Source: Bacillota bacterium
GTDB taxonomy: Bacteria > Bacillota > Clostridia > Christensenellales > Pumilibacteraceae
Reading direction: 5' to 3'
Assembly: GCA_009787685.1 (NCBI GenBank)
Contig: WQSV01000020.1
Location: forward strand, 13 to 14,226
Length of the DNA stretch: 14,214 nucleotides
Shown: in pieces, positions 12,385-14,214 of the stretch
Layout of the letters: every line of letters starts with the position of its first letter
Position numbering within the stretch: position 1 is the first letter of the stretch
Position numbers and translations under genes: made by a program
Notes under the pieces: model-generated
The model's input: the letters and a program-made list of their open reading frames with translations, nothing else
What the model was told of the DNA's origin: nothing
Database searches by the model: none

Positions 12385-14214
12385 TTACTCGCTTCTTAGT
12401 GCAAGAACAGGGTCTTTTTTGGCTGCTTTCCTTGCTGGCAAGAAACCCGACAAGAATGCTACGCCTGTGCTTACTCCTATTAGGATTAGCGCATGCCACC
12501 AAGTTAGGCTTGCTATTGCCGCTCCGCCTCCTACTGCGCCCACTGCACCTAATATCAAATTAAGTGGGAACGAGAGCAAAACAGTTACGAGTACGCCGAT
12601 TAGCCCAGCCAATAACCCCAGTATGACATTCTCTGCATTAAATAGTCTTGTTACATCTTTTTTCCTTGCTCCTATGCTTCGCAAAATGCCAATCTCTTTT
12701 GTCCGCTCCAATACTGATATTGAGGTTATTATTGAAATCATAACAGCCGATACAATAAGCGAGATTCCAGTAAAGGCAATCAAAGCCCATGTTATCATGT
12801 TTATCATTTCGCTCATCATTGCACCAAGCATCTCTATAATGTCGATATAAAAGATTTGATACGCCTCGTCTCGCCCTTGATTGTAGGCATCTAGCACCGC
12901 ATTGATATTGTCTTTTGCTGCTAGGCTTGTCGCATAAATAGCAATTTCGTTTGCCGCTAGGTTTAATCCGTTTACTGTTATTCCGCTAACAGGAACGCCG
13001 CCTAGACCACGGAATGTATCTTCCCATTGGTCGTATGGCGATAAAATTGTAATGCCGCCAAAGCCTTGTGCTTGAATTGTTGTAAACGCATCGCCTGTGA
13101 ACGGGTCACGATTTGGATTTGCCATCATCCACTCTACAATAGCAGAGTTTGCATTTTGTTGCTCTAGCCATCTTGCTGTTGCCGCTGGATAAGCTATTCC
13201 TGTAGAATACAAGCCCATGTCGTTACCCTCTTGCAAACGAATTATTCCCGATATGCTAAAAGTTTTGACATTAGCATTGCCCTCTACTTGTGAGGCTAAA
13301 AGCGTAGATCTCCCCGGACTTTCAATTACATTTCGCTCAAACCTTACAACTTGCCCGCTCTCTATAACTGGTGTATAAAGAACATCATTAGTCGGCAAGA
13401 TAAAATCCATGCCCAAAATTTCTTCAAATGTAAACTCGGTTGCCCCGTCGCCAAAGTTTAGAAGTCCTAAGCCCATTAGCGTTACATCAGACAAAGCGTT
13501 TTGCTGATTAACTACTAGCACCAATTCGTTATGCGCTGTAGGCAACTGCCCAACTAAAAGGTCATAATATCTTAGTGTAAACTCTGGGCAAAGCATTTGC
13601 TGAACTGCTCCGCCGCCCATGAGCGCACCTAATAATCCGCCTCCGCCTGCTGCAGTCATCATATCAAAATTGCCGTCTGCTCTTTGGTTGAAAAAGTTTA
13701 TATCCATGCCTGTGCCATAAAAAATATAATTGTACCAACTACTATCAAACTGATTGCTTTGTCCGTCAAAATCAAACGAATTGCCTGTGCCTTGGAACAT
13801 ATATTGCAGGTACGCAGGCACTCTTGTGCGGTGGCGAGGCTCTAAGGTTCTATCAACAAAAACATTAGGGTCTACAGGAAAATTCTCTAGGCTCTGCACG
13901 GCTGCACCATTTGCTTGTGTAAATGTAGAAGTAGCAATTTGAATTGGGCTAGTTTCAACTTGATTGCGTGTTAAATCGCCTATGAATGCGTTTAGCCCTG
14001 TAGAGAGTGCCAATATCAAGCCAATGCCTAAAATTCCTATAGCGGAAGCTATCGCTGTCATTGTGCTGCGTTTTTTCTTTGTCAAAAGGTTTCTGCTAGA
14101 AAGTTTTAATGCAGTCCAAAATGACATTGACGACTTTTTCTTGCCTTTTCTTTTTCCGCCTGTCGCTTGTTCGCTTGTGGTAGAGATTTCTTTTATTGGT
14201 GCATCCTGCTCTTG
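12385..14214 (-). CDS. Fused ABC transporter ATPase-permease of the MacB/FtsX type (5' end outside the window)
   Basis: The visible 609 residues are the permease part of a MacB-like exporter. From the ATG at 14127: a first membrane helix (about 25-47, after LLTKKKRSTMTAIASAIG), a large extracellular MacB-type core (about 48-430), three C-terminal helices (about 435-465, 495-530, 545-570) with the coupling sequence ERTKEIGILRSIGARKKDVTRLF between the first two, and the family ending LPARKAAKKDPVLALRSE. The frame stays open for 29 codons upstream to the window edge. Those encode a polar, Lys/Ser/Thr-rich linker (TTSEQATGGKRKGKKKSS), and no Shine-Dalgarno precedes ATG 14127. That fits a single-chain protein whose ATPase domain lies outside the window. 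Leucine TTA/CTA and isoleucine ATA codons are common, unlike nifJ. The substrate is unknown. Confidence 0.85.
   Translation of the reverse strand, partial: QEQDAPIKEISTTSEQATGGKRKGKKKSSMSFWTALKLSSRNLLTKKKRSTMTAIASAIGILGIGLILALSTGLNAFIGDLTRNQVETSPIQIATSTFTQANGAAVQSLENFPVDPNVFVDRTLEPRHRTRVPAYLQYMFQGTGNSFDFDGQSNQFDSSWYNYIFYGTGMDINFFNQRADGNFDMMTAAGGGGLLGALMGGGAVQQMLCPEFTLRYYDLLVGQLPTAHNELVLVVNQQNALSDVTLMGLGLLNFGDGATEFTFEEILGMDFILPTNDVLYTPVIESGQVVRFERNVIESPGRSTLLASQVEGNANVKTFSISGIIRLQEGNDMGLYSTGIAYPAATARWLEQQNANSAIVEWMMANPNRDPFTGDAFTTIQAQGFGGITILSPYDQWEDTFRGLGGVPVSGITVNGLNLAANEIAIYATSLAAKDNINAVLDAYNQGRDEAYQIFYIDIIEMLGAMMSEMINMITWALIAFTGISLIVSAVMISIITSISVLERTKEIGILRSIGARKKDVTRLFNAENVILGLLAGLIGVLVTVLLSFPLNLILGAVGAVGGGAAIASLTWWHALILIGVSTGVAFLSGFLPARKAAKKDPVLALRSE

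Noticed and set aside
12419..12850. 143-codon open frame on the + strand inside the fused transporter gene
   Set aside because: It is antisense to the conserved FtsX C-terminal domain and has no RBS.

Overview
The window reads as AT-rich chromosomal DNA from an anaerobic, low-GC Gram-positive bacterium, most likely an uncultured gut-type member of the Clostridia. The evidence is a full-length pyruvate:ferredoxin oxidoreductase, an archaeal-type aspartyl-tRNA synthetase of the kind carried by many clostridia, GGAGG-type ribosome binding sites, sigma-A-like promoters, U-tract terminators, and two ABC exporters of the FtsX/MacB superfamily. No species can be named from the sequence alone.

Layout. 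Positions 1-1404 (+ strand) hold three small accessory genes: two unrecognised, and one short J-domain protein of a kind common in phages and conjugative elements. They are joined by repeated junction sequences, with small hairpins directly before the ribosome binding sites. Positions 1405-2024 are non-coding. They hold a strong terminator usable from both sides and about five diverged copies of a ~72-bp repeat that keeps a hairpin structure. From 2025 leftward-reading genes take over (all - strand): aspS (2025-3365); an operon of ABC ATPase (6148-6873), FtsX permease (4661-5995) and a membrane-bound HTH protein (3523-4587); and nifJ/PFOR (7187-10717). aspS, the ABC operon and nifJ each have their own sigma-A-like promoter. 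The HTH gene and nifJ end in clear terminators; aspS has no U-tract terminator directly behind it and probably runs on to the one at 1443-1483.

Positions 10718-11197 are intergenic. Beyond about 11.1 kb the codon style changes, with frequent TTA/CTA leucine and ATA isoleucine codons that were scarce in the stretches of nifJ I compared. The genes there are the C-terminal part of a fused ATPase-permease transporter (12385 to beyond 14214), a 61-residue four-cysteine protein (12108-12293), a small membrane protein interrupted by an in-frame TAA just before a zinc-ribbon tail (11390-11953, tail to 11285), and a possible 16-codon micro-ORF (11198-11248). This segment may have a different origin.

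How the genes work together. AspRS and PFOR are housekeeping functions (tRNA charging; pyruvate to acetyl-CoA with reduced ferredoxin). The ABC ATPase, permease and membrane HTH protein look like one export or stress-response module. Its promoter has two matching 17-bp palindromes upstream and a long stem-loop in the leader. The most unusual items are that control region, the covarying ~72-bp repeats, the hairpin junctions of the left cassette and the stop-interrupted zinc ribbon.
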